From NCBI RefSeq assembly GCF_007846095.1, contig NZ_VOEI01000001.1, positions 1,116,001-1,180,000 of the forward strand: a DNA stretch of 64,000 bases, in the 5' to 3' direction. The stretch's first letter is position 1. Each line of letters starts with the position of its first letter. A program made the translations under genes and the position numbers. Source of the DNA: Mucilaginibacter achroorhodeus. GTDB lineage: Bacteria; Bacteroidota; Bacteroidia; Sphingobacteriales; Sphingobacteriaceae. The notes below the pieces were generated by a model. That model was not told the DNA's origin and ran no database searches. It saw nothing but the letters and a program-made list of their open reading frames with translations. Positions 52,063-61,916 of the stretch are shown piece by piece.

Positions 52063-54183
52063 ATGGAAATTAAAGACAAAAATTCTGATAACCAGAAACC
52101 TTTACGCAAGGTTCCGAATAAAAAAATCGCACCGAAGCCCCCTAAATTTAATTTGATGTGGCTATATGCCATATTAATAATTGGCTTACTGATAGTACCG
52201 CAGCTTTGGGGCGGCAACACCGGCAAACAGATAGACTTTCAAACGTTTAGCAATACCATGCTTAAAGCCCATGATGTTGACCACATTGTGGCCTACAAAA
52301 GCGGCGATCTGGTAATGGCCGAAGTTTACATCAAAAAAGACAGCCTTAGTAAACCGAAATATTCTGACGTTAATAAACCACAGCGTGGTTTTGCCATGAG
52401 CAATAGCGAAAGCCCGCAGTATTATTTTACTGATGCCAGCTACGAAAGCTTAAAGCAATCATTAACCGCTGCAGAAAAAGACCTGCCCGATGCGCAGAAA
52501 ACACCTGTTAAATATGAGCAAGGCAAAGAGAACCTGCTAAGTAACTGGCTGGTACAATGCGTTATTATGGCAGTGCTACTGGTTGGTGTGTGGTTATTTA
52601 TCATGCGCCGCATGAGTGGTGGTGCAGGTGGCGGCCCCGGTGGCCAGATCTTCAATATCGGTAAATCAAAGGCTACACTGTTTGATAAAGAATCGCAGGT
52701 TAATGTGACCTTTAACGATGTTGCAGGCCTTGAAGAAGCCAAACAAGAAGTGATGGAAATTGTGGATTTCCTGAGAAATCCAAAAAAATACACTAATCTG
52801 GGTGGTAAGATACCTAAGGGTGCACTACTGGTAGGTTCGCCGGGTACCGGTAAAACCCTGCTTGCAAAAGCAGTTGCCGGCGAAGCACAGGTACCTTTCT
52901 TTTCGCTGTCAGGTTCTGATTTTGTGGAGATGTTTGTTGGTGTGGGTGCATCACGTGTACGTGACTTGTTCCGCCAGGCTAAAGACAAAGCACCATGTAT
53001 CATCTTTATTGATGAGATTGATGCAATTGGCCGCGCACGAGGTAAAAACAATATCGTAGGTGGTAATGATGAGCGTGAGAACACGTTGAACCAGTTATTG
53101 GTTGAGATGGATGGTTTTGGAACCGACTCTGGTATCATCATACTTGCTGCAACCAACCGCCCTGATGTACTGGATAGCGCCTTAATGCGCCCGGGACGTT
53201 TTGACAGACAGGTATCTATTGATAAACCGGACCTGATAGGCCGCGAACAGATATTTAAAGTTCACCTTAAACCTGTCAAGGTTGCCGAAGGTGTTGATGC
53301 TAAAAAGCTATCGGCACAAACACCTGGTTTCGCCGGTGCAGAAATTGCTAACGTTTGTAACGAAGCTGCTTTGATAGCCGCCCGTAAAAACAAAGAGGCG
53401 GTTGAAATGCAGGATTTCCAGGATGCTATTGACCGTGTTATCGGCGGCTTGGAGAAAAAGAACAAGATCATCTCTCCGGAAGAAAAACGGATTGTTGCCT
53501 ACCACGAAGCTGGCCATGCCATTGCAGGCTGGTTCCTGGAGCATGCTGACCCATTGGTTAAGGTATCTATTGTTCCCCGCGGTGTAGCTGCATTGGGTTA
53601 TGCACAATACTTGCCAAAAGAGCAGTTCTTGTATACTACAGAGCAATTGCTTGATGGTATGCGCATGACCATGGGTGGCCGCGTTGCAGAAGATATCGTT
53701 TTCGGTAAAATATCAACAGGTGCACAAAACGACCTTGAGCGTATCACTAAATTAGCTTATGCCATGGTAACTATCTATGGTATGAATGATAAGGTTGGTA
53801 ACGTATCATTTAACGACACCCAGGGCGAATACCAGTTTAACAAGCCTTACTCTGATAAAACATCAGAACTGATAGATAACGAGGTTCGTACACTGATTGG
53901 TGACGTTTACCAAAGCACTAAACAGTTACTGATAGACAAGCGTGAAGGTTTAGAAAAATTGGCCAACAAACTGATTGAAAAAGAGATCCTGTTCCAATCA
54001 GACCTGGAAGAAATATTGGGCAAACGTCCGTTTGATAACCGTACCACTTATGATGAATTTGTGAACGGACCAACAGACTCTAACCAGGATCCGGCTGCCC
54101 AAGGCCTGGTTCATGAAGGTGTAAGCGATCATTCTGGTACATTTAACCGTAACCCTGAAGAAACAGACACGACTAAAGAATAA
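52063..54183 (+). CDS. ftsH: ATP-dependent zinc metalloprotease FtsH
   Basis: 706 residues. Two N-terminal transmembrane segments ('[19 protein letters not shown]' and '[19 protein letters not shown]'), Walker A '[13 protein letters not shown]' (around residue 256), Walker B '[14 protein letters not shown]', the SRH region '[23 protein letters not shown]', and zinc site HEAGH ('[13 protein letters not shown]', around residue 480). It degrades misassembled membrane proteins and some regulators. The C-terminal tail is acidic and Asn/Thr-rich. Ends at a terminator hairpin. Confidence 0.97.
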   Translation: MEIKDKNSDNQKPLRKVPNKKIAPKPPKFNLMWLYAILIIGLLIVPQLWGGNTGKQIDFQTFSNTMLKAHDVDHIVAYKSGDLVMAEVYIKKDSLSKPKYSDVNKPQRGFAMSNSESPQYYFTDASYESLKQSLTAAEKDLPDAQKTPVKYEQGKENLLSNWLVQCVIMAVLLVGVWLFIMRRMSGGAGGGPGGQIFNIGKSKATLFDKESQVNVTFNDVAGLEEAKQEVMEIVDFLRNPKKYTNLGGKIPKGALLVGSPGTGKTLLAKAVAGEAQVPFFSLSGSDFVEMFVGVGASRVRDLFRQAKDKAPCIIFIDEIDAIGRARGKNNIVGGNDERENTLNQLLVEMDGFGTDSGIIILAATNRPDVLDSALMRPGRFDRQVSIDKPDLIGREQIFKVHLKPVKVAEGVDAKKLSAQTPGFAGAEIANVCNEAALIAARKNKEAVEMQDFQDAIDRVIGGLEKKNKIISPEEKRIVAYHEAGHAIAGWFLEHADPLVKVSIVPRGVAALGYAQYLPKEQFLYTTEQLLDGMRMTMGGRVAEDIVFGKISTGAQNDLERITKLAYAMVTIYGMNDKVGNVSFNDTQGEYQFNKPYSDKTSELIDNEVRTLIGDVYQSTKQLLIDKREGLEKLANKLIEKEILFQSDLEEILGKRPFDNRTTYDEFVNGPTDSNQDPAAQGLVHEGVSDHSGTFNRNPEETDTTKE

Positions 54184-54204
54184 AACAAGCAAATGCTTGA
54201 AACT

Positions 54205-54243
54205 AAAAAGTCAAAAGTTCTTATCGAGCTTTTGACTTTTTAG
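54205..54243 (+). terminator. rho-independent terminator after ftsH
   Basis: AAAAAGTCAAAAG / CTTTTGACTTTTT, a 13-bp perfect stem with an 11-base loop, T-run on the plus strand. Confidence 0.85.
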
Positions 54244-54299
54244 TTTAGTGCAAGTAGGCATTGCATTTTTGACTTTATAATTTCGATTTTTGACTTACT

Positions 54300-54938
54300 A
54301 TGCGAGATATCACCACATCAAAAGAAAAACTTTTAAAAAAAGTAAGGAAGGCCCTTTTAGAGAAGCGTGATAATCCTTATCCTAATCTTGAGGAACTTCC
54401 GATGTATGTGGAGACCGGGGAAATGCCGGAAGTGCTTTTTGCGGAAAATTTCACCAATGTCAACGGCCAGTTCATTTTTTGTGAAGATGAGATGCAATTT
54501 ATCGAAAACCTCCTTGAATTGGCCGAAGAGCGCAAGTGGCACAAGATCTATTGCTGGGAACAACCGCTTCAACAGCTTTTATCGCAATATGAATATCCCT
54601 ATTACGAAACAGATAAAGACTTTGACCAAGCCGAAGTTGGCTTTACGCTATGCGAGGCGTTGATTGCCCGCAGCGGTACCGTACTGCTCTCTAATGCTAA
54701 TGCCGCAGGCCGCAGGCTAAGCATTTATCCGCCCGTGCATATTGTGCTTGCCTACACCTCGCAGCTAAGAATGGACCTTAAGGATGGCTTTAAACTCATT
54801 AAAGAAAAATATGGCAGCCACATACCATCTATGATAACGCATATTACCGGACCAAGCCGTACAGCGGATATTGAAAAAATGCTTGTATTGGGTGCCCACG
54901 GGCCAAAAGAGCTTTTTGTATTTCTGCTGGATGGATAA
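54300..54938 (+). CDS. LUD-domain protein (LutC/YkgG-like)
   Basis: 212 residues. The LUD fold is recognised by 'LCEALIARSGTVLLSNANAAGRRLSIYPPVHIVLA', 'DLKDGFKLIKEKYGSHIPSMITHITGPSRTADIEKMLVLGAHGPKELFVFL'. Relatives are subunits of the lactate-utilisation LutABC complex, but LutA and LutB are not next to it here, so the role is uncertain. It follows ftsH on the same strand and has its own start region. Confidence 0.9.
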   Translation: MRDITTSKEKLLKKVRKALLEKRDNPYPNLEELPMYVETGEMPEVLFAENFTNVNGQFIFCEDEMQFIENLLELAEERKWHKIYCWEQPLQQLLSQYEYPYYETDKDFDQAEVGFTLCEALIARSGTVLLSNANAAGRRLSIYPPVHIVLAYTSQLRMDLKDGFKLIKEKYGSHIPSMITHITGPSRTADIEKMLVLGAHGPKELFVFLLDG

Positions 54939-54951
54939 CCGGCAGTATACT

Positions 54952-56043
54952 TCAGCGTTTGATCTTTAATTTATCCAATCTGCATTCTTCCAGCATTAAG
55001 CGCTCGCTTATCTTGTGTTTGTAGTTCCACTTAATTAGCCTGATGCAATGGTCTGCTATTTCTATCCCGGTAATATCGCCATCATTAAAGCAGCAGCAGC
55101 CGGAGTTAAAGTATGAATCTAAATAGCCGCTAAAGTTTGGCTCCGTTACGCCTTTTAAGTGCAAGCCCGCTATCTGCCTTTCAATCTCGCTCATTTTAGC
55201 AACGTTGTTTTCCTTGCGTGCTTCATCGAGATTATGATATAAGATCTCCAGATGGGTCATGGAGCAAAATACCGGCTGGTGGGTGTGTCCCGTGATCAAT
55301 AACGTGTTACTATGGTTGCTACTCCACTCGTACATCATCCGGTTATGATCTGTTTTCAATTGGTTATTGTAAGCAGGAGTGTTGGGGTTTATGGATAAAT
55401 AGCCTTGCAGTGGCCCCCAAACATCAGATACGAACCATTTGCTAAACCAGTTGCCATCGCTTTGCAGATCGCCTTGATGGCCATGTGTCAGCAGTATCTC
55501 TAAGGGTTTATTATTAAGTTCTGTTTTAAGTATTAGTCCTTCATAAACCTTTATGGCCCTGCCATAGATCTGCGTCAGGCTTAAGGCAGCTAAAGGGTCG
55601 TTGTCCCAGTAAAGATCATGGTTGCCAAAGAGTTTGATGAAACGATCATCATTAAGAAAAAGCTTTTCCGCTTCAAACGTTTTTTTGTTATGCCGCTTTA
55701 CGGTGACAAACAAATTCTCCCATAACTCCTCACTGTCACCAAGATTTATGTAGGTAAACCCTTTTTCATAATAGTGATGAAGTGCTGCAAGATAGTTTTG
55801 CTCGCATTTTGCAAAAATATCAGCCCCATCGCGTGCACCTTTATGCTGGTCTGAAAAAATGATGAATTTATCTGCGCCCGCATCAAAAGGCATAAGTGGC
55901 CCTTTTTTACCCGGATTATCATGAATATCACGACAAAGATCGGTAAGGGCCTTGTTAACACGTTTTTTATCGGGCCTGGATGAAAACGAGTTCGCCAAGT
56001 TTGATACAGGCTTATAAAATAGGCGTTGCAAAAACCGGCGCAT
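54952..56043 (-). CDS. metallophosphoesterase (calcineurin-like)
   Basis: 363 residues. Metal-binding motifs are in order: 'FSDQHKGARDGADIF' (D-x-H), 'YINLGDSEELWEN' (GD), 'LFGNHDLYWDN' (GNHD), 'LTHGHQGD' (GH) and 'LLITGHTHQPVF' (GHTH). It is a phosphodiesterase or phosphatase of broad type with unknown substrate. The Cys-rich 'GCCCFNDGD' near the end is unusual. It converges on the LUD gene and diverges from the radical SAM gene. Confidence 0.92.
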   Translation of the reverse strand: MRRFLQRLFYKPVSNLANSFSSRPDKKRVNKALTDLCRDIHDNPGKKGPLMPFDAGADKFIIFSDQHKGARDGADIFAKCEQNYLAALHHYYEKGFTYINLGDSEELWENLFVTVKRHNKKTFEAEKLFLNDDRFIKLFGNHDLYWDNDPLAALSLTQIYGRAIKVYEGLILKTELNNKPLEILLTHGHQGDLQSDGNWFSKWFVSDVWGPLQGYLSINPNTPAYNNQLKTDHNRMMYEWSSNHSNTLLITGHTHQPVFCSMTHLEILYHNLDEARKENNVAKMSEIERQIAGLHLKGVTEPNFSGYLDSYFNSGCCCFNDGDITGIEIADHCIRLIKWNYKHKISERLMLEECRLDKLKIKR

Positions 56044-56113
56044 GTAATTTTAACATGTACCATGGTGTTTTGTGTTGATACCTTCGGCAATAAAACACTT
56101 AGATACAATTGCT

Positions 56114-56136
56114 ATTTGCTAATAATATTAGCAAAT
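56114..56136. promoter_or_regulatory. palindrome between metallophosphoesterase and radical SAM genes
   Basis: ATTTGCTAAT, three bases AAT, then ATTAGCAAAT: a perfect 10-bp inverted repeat just before the radical SAM start (56146) and about 70 bases before the divergent start at 56043. It could be an operator for both genes. Regulator unknown. Confidence 0.5.
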
Positions 56137-56145
56137 TTGTTTTCT

Positions 56146-57216
56146 ATGTCACACGAGGAAAATCCTGAATTTTTTAAGGGCCGCGGCGCTCAGGTAAATA
56201 CGCATAACCGGTTTTTGAAAAGTAAATATGTGCAGGAGCACATTGAGGGATTAGATGAGCAGATGCTGGAGAACACCCACACCCAGTTATTTGAGGAAAA
56301 TCCTAAAAAAATAGTAAGCGAATCAAATAGTCCTGACCTTAGTCATTTTGTGTCTATAAACCCATACCAGGGCTGCGAGCACGGCTGTATCTACTGTTAC
56401 GCCCGCAACAGTCACGAATATTATGGATTTAGTGCAGGGCTCGACTTTGAGCGAAAGATAATTGTTAAACGTAATGCTGCAGAACTCCTGGAAAAGCATT
56501 TTAATAAAAAGGGGTATATCCCTGTACCCATCGTATTATCCGGCAATACGGATTGCTACCAGCCTATTGAGCGTAAACTGAAGATCACACGCTCGTTACT
56601 GGAGGTATTCCATAGGTATCGTAACCCGGTTAGTATTATCACAAAGAACAACGTAGTGTTGCGCGACATTGATATACTAAGCGATATGGCTCGGATGAAA
56701 CTGGCTCACGTTAACGTTTCTATCACATCCTTAAACGAATCATTACGCCAGAAACTTGAACCAAGGACGGTTACCGGCATGGGCCGTTTAGCGGTTATTC
56801 AAAGACTATCAGAAAGTGGCATTCCCTGCAGAGTAATGGTGGCGCCAATTATACCGGGTTTAAACAGCAATGAAATTCCGGATATTATTAAAGCCGCAGC
56901 TGATAGAGGTGCTGTTTCAGCGGGGTTCACCATTGTGCGCCTAAACGGTGCCATTGCAGAGATATTTACAGATTGGGTACACAAAGCTTTTCCAGACAGG
57001 GCAGAGAAGATCTTAAATATGATCAAAGCCTGCCATGGCGGCAATTTGAACGACACTGATTTTGGCCGGCGTATGAGCGGTGATGGCCATGTAGCAAACT
57101 CCATTCACCAGCTTTACCGTATGGCTTGCGTTCGGTTTTTAGCCGGCCGGGAGATGCCTGCTTATGATCTGAGTTTATTTACCCCAAAGGGAGGGAAACA
57201 GACAAGCATGTTTTGA
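56146..57216 (+). CDS. PA0069-family radical SAM protein
   Basis: 356 residues from the ATG at 56146. An in-frame ATG at 56026 would add 40 residues over the palindrome and is rejected. The iron-sulfur motif is CxxxCxxC in 'YQGCEHGCIYCYARNSHEYYGFSAGLDFERKIIVKRN', the signature of the PA0069/SplB-like family (spore photoproduct lyase relatives). The 'SGNTDCYQPIERKLKITRSLLEVFHRYRNPVSIITKN' block follows. No Spl active Cys is assigned. Its role in this phylum is unknown. It is divergent from the metallophosphoesterase. Confidence 0.92.
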   Translation: MSHEENPEFFKGRGAQVNTHNRFLKSKYVQEHIEGLDEQMLENTHTQLFEENPKKIVSESNSPDLSHFVSINPYQGCEHGCIYCYARNSHEYYGFSAGLDFERKIIVKRNAAELLEKHFNKKGYIPVPIVLSGNTDCYQPIERKLKITRSLLEVFHRYRNPVSIITKNNVVLRDIDILSDMARMKLAHVNVSITSLNESLRQKLEPRTVTGMGRLAVIQRLSESGIPCRVMVAPIIPGLNSNEIPDIIKAAADRGAVSAGFTIVRLNGAIAEIFTDWVHKAFPDRAEKILNMIKACHGGNLNDTDFGRRMSGDGHVANSIHQLYRMACVRFLAGREMPAYDLSLFTPKGGKQTSMF

Positions 57217-57228
57217 CATCAAGTAATA

Positions 57229-58455
57229 TCAATGATTTGATACCACCAGCAGATCCAGATCTTTGCTTGGGATGTTGAAGCGCTCGCCAATGTATTTGTT
57301 GGTTAGATGGCCCTGATATATGTACACAGCGTTACGTATACCGGTTTTTTGCCAGATCAAATTCTTAAGGCTGCCCTGCTCGCCAATATCAAGCAATATG
57401 GGGGCAAAAATATTTGTTAGCGCATAAGTGGCAGTACGCGCTACACGAGATGCAATATTAGGTACGCAATAATGTATCACATCGTACTTACGGAAAACGG
57501 GGTGTGTGTGATTGGTGACTTCAGATGTTTCAAAGCATCCGCCCTGGTCTATGCTTACGTCAATAATAACCGAATTTGGTTTCATACGGCTTACCGTAGC
57601 CTCTGACACGATACAGGGACTGCGGCCATCATCTGCACGCATAGCACCTATAGCTACATCACAGGTGGTGATGGCTTTTTCCAATACAATTGGCTGCACA
57701 ACAGATGTAAACACACGTGCGCCTATATTATTCTGCAAACGGCGAAGTTTATAGATAGACGGATCAAATACTTTTACTTCTGCCCCTAATGAGATGGCAG
57801 TGCGTGCAGCATATTCACCAACAGTACCTGCACCAAGTATAACTATTTCGGTAGGCGGTACACCGGTAATGCCACCCAGCATCAGGCCCTTACCTTCAAA
57901 AATATTACTCAGGTATTCTGCCGCTATCAGTACAGATGTTGCGCCAACTATCTCGCTCATGGCTCGTACCACAGTTAATGATCCACCCTCATCTTCAAGG
58001 TGTTCAAAACAAATGGCAGTAACCTTTTTTTTGATGAGCGCATGCAGGCTTTCGGCTTTAAGTGTAGCCAATTGCAGGGTAGAGATCAACAACTGCCCCG
58101 GCTTCATCATTTCTATCTCCTCTGCGGTGGGAGGAGCTATTTTAATGATGATATCGGCCTCGTAAACCTTTTTAGTATCGTAAACTATTTCTGCGCCTTG
58201 TTCGCTATAATTGTTATCAGTAAAGTTTGCGGCTTGGCCTGCGTTGCTTTCCAGGTAAACGCTATGCCCATTGTTGATAAGCAGGGCAACAGACAGTGGC
58301 GTTAATGCAATACGGTTTTCCTGAAAAGACGTTTCTTTAGGTATCCCAATGTATAACTGCTTTTTGTTGCTTTTCACTTCAAGCATTGATTCCTGCGGCT
58401 GCATCATTGCCTGCCTTGCAACGCTTGTGAACCCACTGTATTTCCCTGCACTCAT
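57229..58455 (-). CDS. ald: alanine dehydrogenase
   Basis: 408 residues. The alanine dehydrogenase/PNT N-terminal domain ('YIGIPKETSFQENRIALTPLSVALLINNGHSVYLESNAG') and the NAD-binding fold ('VILGAGTVGEYAARTAISLGAEVKVFDPS') are present. It interconverts alanine with pyruvate and ammonia. The gene lies 48 bases after tsaE and is probably the third gene of the porX transcript. A transhydrogenase identity is unlikely as there is no membrane subunit. Confidence 0.93.
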   Translation of the reverse strand: MSAGKYSGFTSVARQAMMQPQESMLEVKSNKKQLYIGIPKETSFQENRIALTPLSVALLINNGHSVYLESNAGQAANFTDNNYSEQGAEIVYDTKKVYEADIIIKIAPPTAEEIEMMKPGQLLISTLQLATLKAESLHALIKKKVTAICFEHLEDEGGSLTVVRAMSEIVGATSVLIAAEYLSNIFEGKGLMLGGITGVPPTEIVILGAGTVGEYAARTAISLGAEVKVFDPSIYKLRRLQNNIGARVFTSVVQPIVLEKAITTCDVAIGAMRADDGRSPCIVSEATVSRMKPNSVIIDVSIDQGGCFETSEVTNHTHPVFRKYDVIHYCVPNIASRVARTATYALTNIFAPILLDIGEQGSLKNLIWQKTGIRNAVYIYQGHLTNKYIGERFNIPSKDLDLLVVSNH

Positions 58456-58503
58456 AGTGTGTTAGTTTTTCCGGCTGATGAAGATACGAAAATTATACTT
58501 TAG

Positions 58504-58920
58504 CTAAAAGTTTTCAACCGTGATGAGGCGCTCGTGCTGGTCCTGGATATGTATCCTTACACCGGTGTACGTATCTGGCACCAGGTCGGCAATTTTCTCG
58601 GGCCACTCTATAAAACAATAGTTTCCTGAATAGAAATATTCTTCATATCCCATATCCAAAGCTTCACTATGTTGCTTTAAGCGATAGAAGTCGAAATGGT
58701 AAACAGGCCCATCCTTACCCTCGTATTCATTAACGATTGAAAAGGTTGGGCTGGTAACATCATCTGTTACCCCAAGCGCAGCACATATAGATTTGATAAG
58801 CGTAGTTTTACCCGCGCCCATCTCCCCGTAAAATAAAAAGATGCGGTTTTGTCCCGCTTCTTTTAAAACCTTTTCAGCAGCATCTGCCAGATCATTAATG
58901 GTTTTAGTGTGTATTTCCAT
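58504..58920 (-). CDS. tsaE: tRNA threonylcarbamoyladenosine biosynthesis ATPase TsaE
   Basis: 138 residues from the ATG at 58920 (a TTG at 58929 adds three). The P-loop 'FYGEMGAGKTTLIKSICAALG' and 'VTSPTFSIVNEYEG', followed by 'HFDFYRLKQHSEALDMGYEEYF' and 'CFIEWPEKI', are diagnostic. It powers the TsaD-TsaB complex that makes t6A37 in tRNAs. It sits between porX and ald. Confidence 0.95.
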   Translation of the reverse strand: MEIHTKTINDLADAAEKVLKEAGQNRIFLFYGEMGAGKTTLIKSICAALGVTDDVTSPTFSIVNEYEGKDGPVYHFDFYRLKQHSEALDMGYEEYFYSGNYCFIEWPEKIADLVPDTYTGVRIHIQDQHERLITVENF

Positions 58921-58934
58921 CAGCGCCAAATATC

Positions 58935-60488
58935 TTATTTATTGCCGTATGTTACTATCGGGATGATCATTTCTTCTAACGAGATACCGCCATGCTGGAA
59001 CGTCTCGTTATAAAAGTTTACAAAATGATTGTAATTGTTAGGATACACAAAGTAGCTATCGCTTTTAGCGAACACAAAGCTTGAGCTTACATGCAGCTTG
59101 GGCAGTTGGGCATCATGCGGGTTACGGATATGGAACACCTCCTTAGGATTAAAATTCAAATTTTTACCTTGTTTATACCGCAGGTTGGTGTTAGTGTTAC
59201 GGTCGCCAATGATCTTGCTTGGGTTTTTAACGCGGATGGTACCATGGTCTGTAGTAATGATTACCTTCACCTGTTTTTGAGAAAGATACTTAAGCAGATC
59301 AAAAAGCGGCGAGTGCTCAAACCATGATAAGGTTAACGAACGGTATGCAGGGTCATCGCTGGCCAGTTCGCGGATCATTTGCATGTCTGTACGGGCGTGG
59401 CTCAGCATGTCAACAAAGTTGTATACCACTACGTTCAGCTCGTTGTTCATCAGGTTATTTACCGATTCGTTAAGCGCCCGGCCTTCATCAATGTTCAGTA
59501 TTTTGTGATACGAGTGTTTAACATCACGGCGCATTACACGTTTTAAATGATCGGCCAGGAAATCGGCTTCGTAGAGATTTTTACCGCCTTCATCCTCATC
59601 ATTCTGCCACATTTGCGGATAACGGGTCTCCATCTCCAGCGGCATCAGGCCCGAGAAGATAGCATTACGCGCATACTGTGTTGCAGTTGGCAAAATACTA
59701 TAATAGGTTTCTTCCTCTTCTAAGCGGAAGTATTCAGAAATAAGTGGATTGATGATCCTGAACTGATCATAACGTAAATTATCGATCAGGATAAAGAAAA
59801 CCGGCACTTTGCTTTCCAATTTAGGGAACACCTTCTTTTTGAAAAGCTGCGGTGAATTAACAGGAGCTGTATCCGGGTTTTTTAGCCAGCCCAAATAGTT
59901 CTTCTCAACAAACTTGCAAAACTGTACGTTTGCTTCGGCCTTTTGCAGGGTCAATATCTCGTGCATGCCGCTATCTTGCAAAGCTTCCAGTTCAAGTTCC
60001 CAGTAGATCAGTTTTTTGTAAACCTCAACCCATTCGCTGTAGCTTAAATTGTCATTAAGCGTCATGCCCAGGGTGCGGAAATCCTGCTGGTAAGCCATGG
60101 TTGTTTTTTCTGTAACCAGGCGTTTATTTTCGGTAAGCTTTTTTATGGTAAGCAATATCTGCTTAGGGTGCACGGGCTTTATCAGGTAGTCGTCTATCTT
60201 TGAGCCAATAGCATCTTCCATCAGGTACTCTTCCTCGTTTTTGGTGATGAGTACAATGGGTATATCGTTGTTAAGGCCCTTTATCTGTTGCAATGTTTCA
60301 AGCCCCGTAAGGCCGGGCATATTCTCATCCAGGAAAACCAGGTCGAAATATTTTTTCTTAAACTCTTCAACAGCATCGTTACCATTGGTTACGGTAGTAA
60401 CTTTATAACCTTTCTCGCTCAGGAACAGTATATGTGGTTTAAGCAGATCTATCTCGTCGTCGGCCCATAGGATTGTGGTTTCCTGCAT
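58935..60488 (-). CDS. porX: PorX-type response regulator with PglZ phosphatase-fold domain
   Basis: 517 residues. A receiver domain with Asp54 in 'LVFLDENMPG', preceded by the acidic pocket 'WADDE' (9-12) and followed by Lys in 'YLIKPV', occupies about residues 1-120. The rest is a helical linker and a PglZ (alkaline-phosphatase superfamily) domain with 'LIDNLRYDQFRII', 'SILPTATQYARNAIFSGLMP' and 'IITTDHGTIRV'. PorX controls type IX secretion genes in Bacteroidota, partnered by the histidine kinase PorY, which is not in the window. It is followed by tsaE and ald. Confidence 0.95.
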   Translation of the reverse strand: MQETTILWADDEIDLLKPHILFLSEKGYKVTTVTNGNDAVEEFKKKYFDLVFLDENMPGLTGLETLQQIKGLNNDIPIVLITKNEEEYLMEDAIGSKIDDYLIKPVHPKQILLTIKKLTENKRLVTEKTTMAYQQDFRTLGMTLNDNLSYSEWVEVYKKLIYWELELEALQDSGMHEILTLQKAEANVQFCKFVEKNYLGWLKNPDTAPVNSPQLFKKKVFPKLESKVPVFFILIDNLRYDQFRIINPLISEYFRLEEEETYYSILPTATQYARNAIFSGLMPLEMETRYPQMWQNDEDEGGKNLYEADFLADHLKRVMRRDVKHSYHKILNIDEGRALNESVNNLMNNELNVVVYNFVDMLSHARTDMQMIRELASDDPAYRSLTLSWFEHSPLFDLLKYLSQKQVKVIITTDHGTIRVKNPSKIIGDRNTNTNLRYKQGKNLNFNPKEVFHIRNPHDAQLPKLHVSSSFVFAKSDSYFVYPNNYNHFVNFYNETFQHGGISLEEMIIPIVTYGNK

Positions 60489-60629
60489 AATATCTTTATT
60501 TTTACAACCCTATAACCGTAAGGTTGTAAGTTTTGTTGTAAAAATACGCAAAGGATTAACATTTATTAACAAATACAAGATGCTTGTTTTGTCATATTTA
60601 GCCACCTTTGCAGCCAGAATACCACGCAT

Positions 60630-61856
60630 TTGAATAAGAAAAAAATCATTAACGATCCGGTTTACGGGTTTATAAGCATCCCCACCGAACTGGTTTACGA
60701 TCTGATAGATCACCCATACTTTCAGCGTCTCAGGTACATCAAACAGGTCGGGATGACTCACCTGGTTTATCCCGGCGCCTTGCATACCCGTTTTCATCAT
60801 GCTTTGGGTGCCATGCACCTGATGGGTTTGGCTATAGAAACTTTGTGCAGTAAAGGCCAGGAAATAAGCTCGGAAGAAAAGGAAGGTTTGATAATTGCCA
60901 TACTGCTGCATGATATTGGCCACGGCCCGTTTTCGCATGCGCTGGAGCATACTATAGTTGAGGAAATAAGCCACGAGGATATTTCTCTGATGCTAATGGA
61001 TAAACTTAACGAAGAGTTTAACGGACAACTCGATCTTGCCATCAGCATATTCAGGGGCAAGTATCACAAAAAGTTCCTGCACCAATTGGTAAGCAGTCAG
61101 CTGGATATGGACAGGATGGATTACCTTAACCGGGATAGCTTTTTCACAGGCGTATCAGAAGGCGTAATCAGTTCAGACCGTATCATTAAAATGCTGACAG
61201 TTAAAAATGATATAGTTGTTGTGGAAGAGAAAGGGATCTACTCGATAGAGAAATTCCTGATAGCCCGCCGGTTGATGTACTGGCAAGTTTACCTGCACAA
61301 AACCGTAATTGCTGCCGAGCAGTTGCTTTGCAAAATATTTTGCCGGGCCCGTGAGCTGGCCCTGGCCGGGGAACGATTCCCACTTACACCTGCGTTAAGT
61401 TATTTCCTCGATACAGAAATTGACAAGGCCGAGTTTATGACTAACCCTGCACACCTTGAGGTATTTGCCAAGCTTGATGATACCGATGTAATGGCCGCTG
61501 TAAAAATTTGGGAAAACAACAGTGATTGGGTGCTTTCCAACTTGTGCAAAAGGTTTATAAATCGCAGCCTTTACCACACCGACATTACATCCGGACATCC
61601 TGATGAGCAATTTGTGAAAGAGCTTACCGGCAAGGCAATGCAAAAATATGGCATTACAGAGCACGAAGCATCGTACTTTGTGTTTACAGACAGCATCAGG
61701 AACAACGCTTACAATAAAGGGGATGGCAGTATCCATATCCTGAAAAAGGACGGCAGTATTATAGATATTACGCTGGCAAGCGATAACTCAAATCTTGAGG
61801 CCCTCTCCACAACGGTAAAAAAACACATACTGTGTTACACCAAAGACCTGCTTTGA
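60630..61856 (+). CDS. HD-domain phosphohydrolase
   Basis: 408 residues starting with TTG at 60630 ('MNKKKIINDPVYGFISIPTELVYDLIDHPYFQRLRYIKQVG'), the usual family N-terminus. The first in-frame ATG lies well inside it. The metal motif is H...HD...D: 'HTRFHHALGAMHL' and 'LLHDIGHGPFSHALEH', then 'DMDRMDYLNRDSFFTGV'. Relatives are SAMHD1/dGTPase-type hydrolases. The substrate is not known. Confidence 0.9.
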   Translation: MNKKKIINDPVYGFISIPTELVYDLIDHPYFQRLRYIKQVGMTHLVYPGALHTRFHHALGAMHLMGLAIETLCSKGQEISSEEKEGLIIAILLHDIGHGPFSHALEHTIVEEISHEDISLMLMDKLNEEFNGQLDLAISIFRGKYHKKFLHQLVSSQLDMDRMDYLNRDSFFTGVSEGVISSDRIIKMLTVKNDIVVVEEKGIYSIEKFLIARRLMYWQVYLHKTVIAAEQLLCKIFCRARELALAGERFPLTPALSYFLDTEIDKAEFMTNPAHLEVFAKLDDTDVMAAVKIWENNSDWVLSNLCKRFINRSLYHTDITSGHPDEQFVKELTGKAMQKYGITEHEASYFVFTDSIRNNAYNKGDGSIHILKKDGSIIDITLASDNSNLEALSTTVKKHILCYTKDLL

Positions 61857-61881
61857 AACGTATTATGCTAAAACTTAATAA

Positions 61882-61912
61882 TTTGTTGCTTTAGTATTAA
61901 CATTTAACTTTG
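61882..61912 (+). promoter_or_regulatory. promoter of lpxD
   Basis: TTTG at 61882-61885, 19 bases, then TAACTTTG at 61905-61912, matching the consensus. The lpxD ATG comes four bases after the box (61917), so the mRNA would be almost leaderless. Confidence 0.55.
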
Positions 61913-61916
61913 TACG

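Noticed and set aside
52440..53156. 238-codon minus-strand open frame opposite ftsH
   Set aside because: It mirrors the codons of the highly conserved FtsH ATPase domain and is Ser/Pro-rich as antisense frames often are. No independent support.
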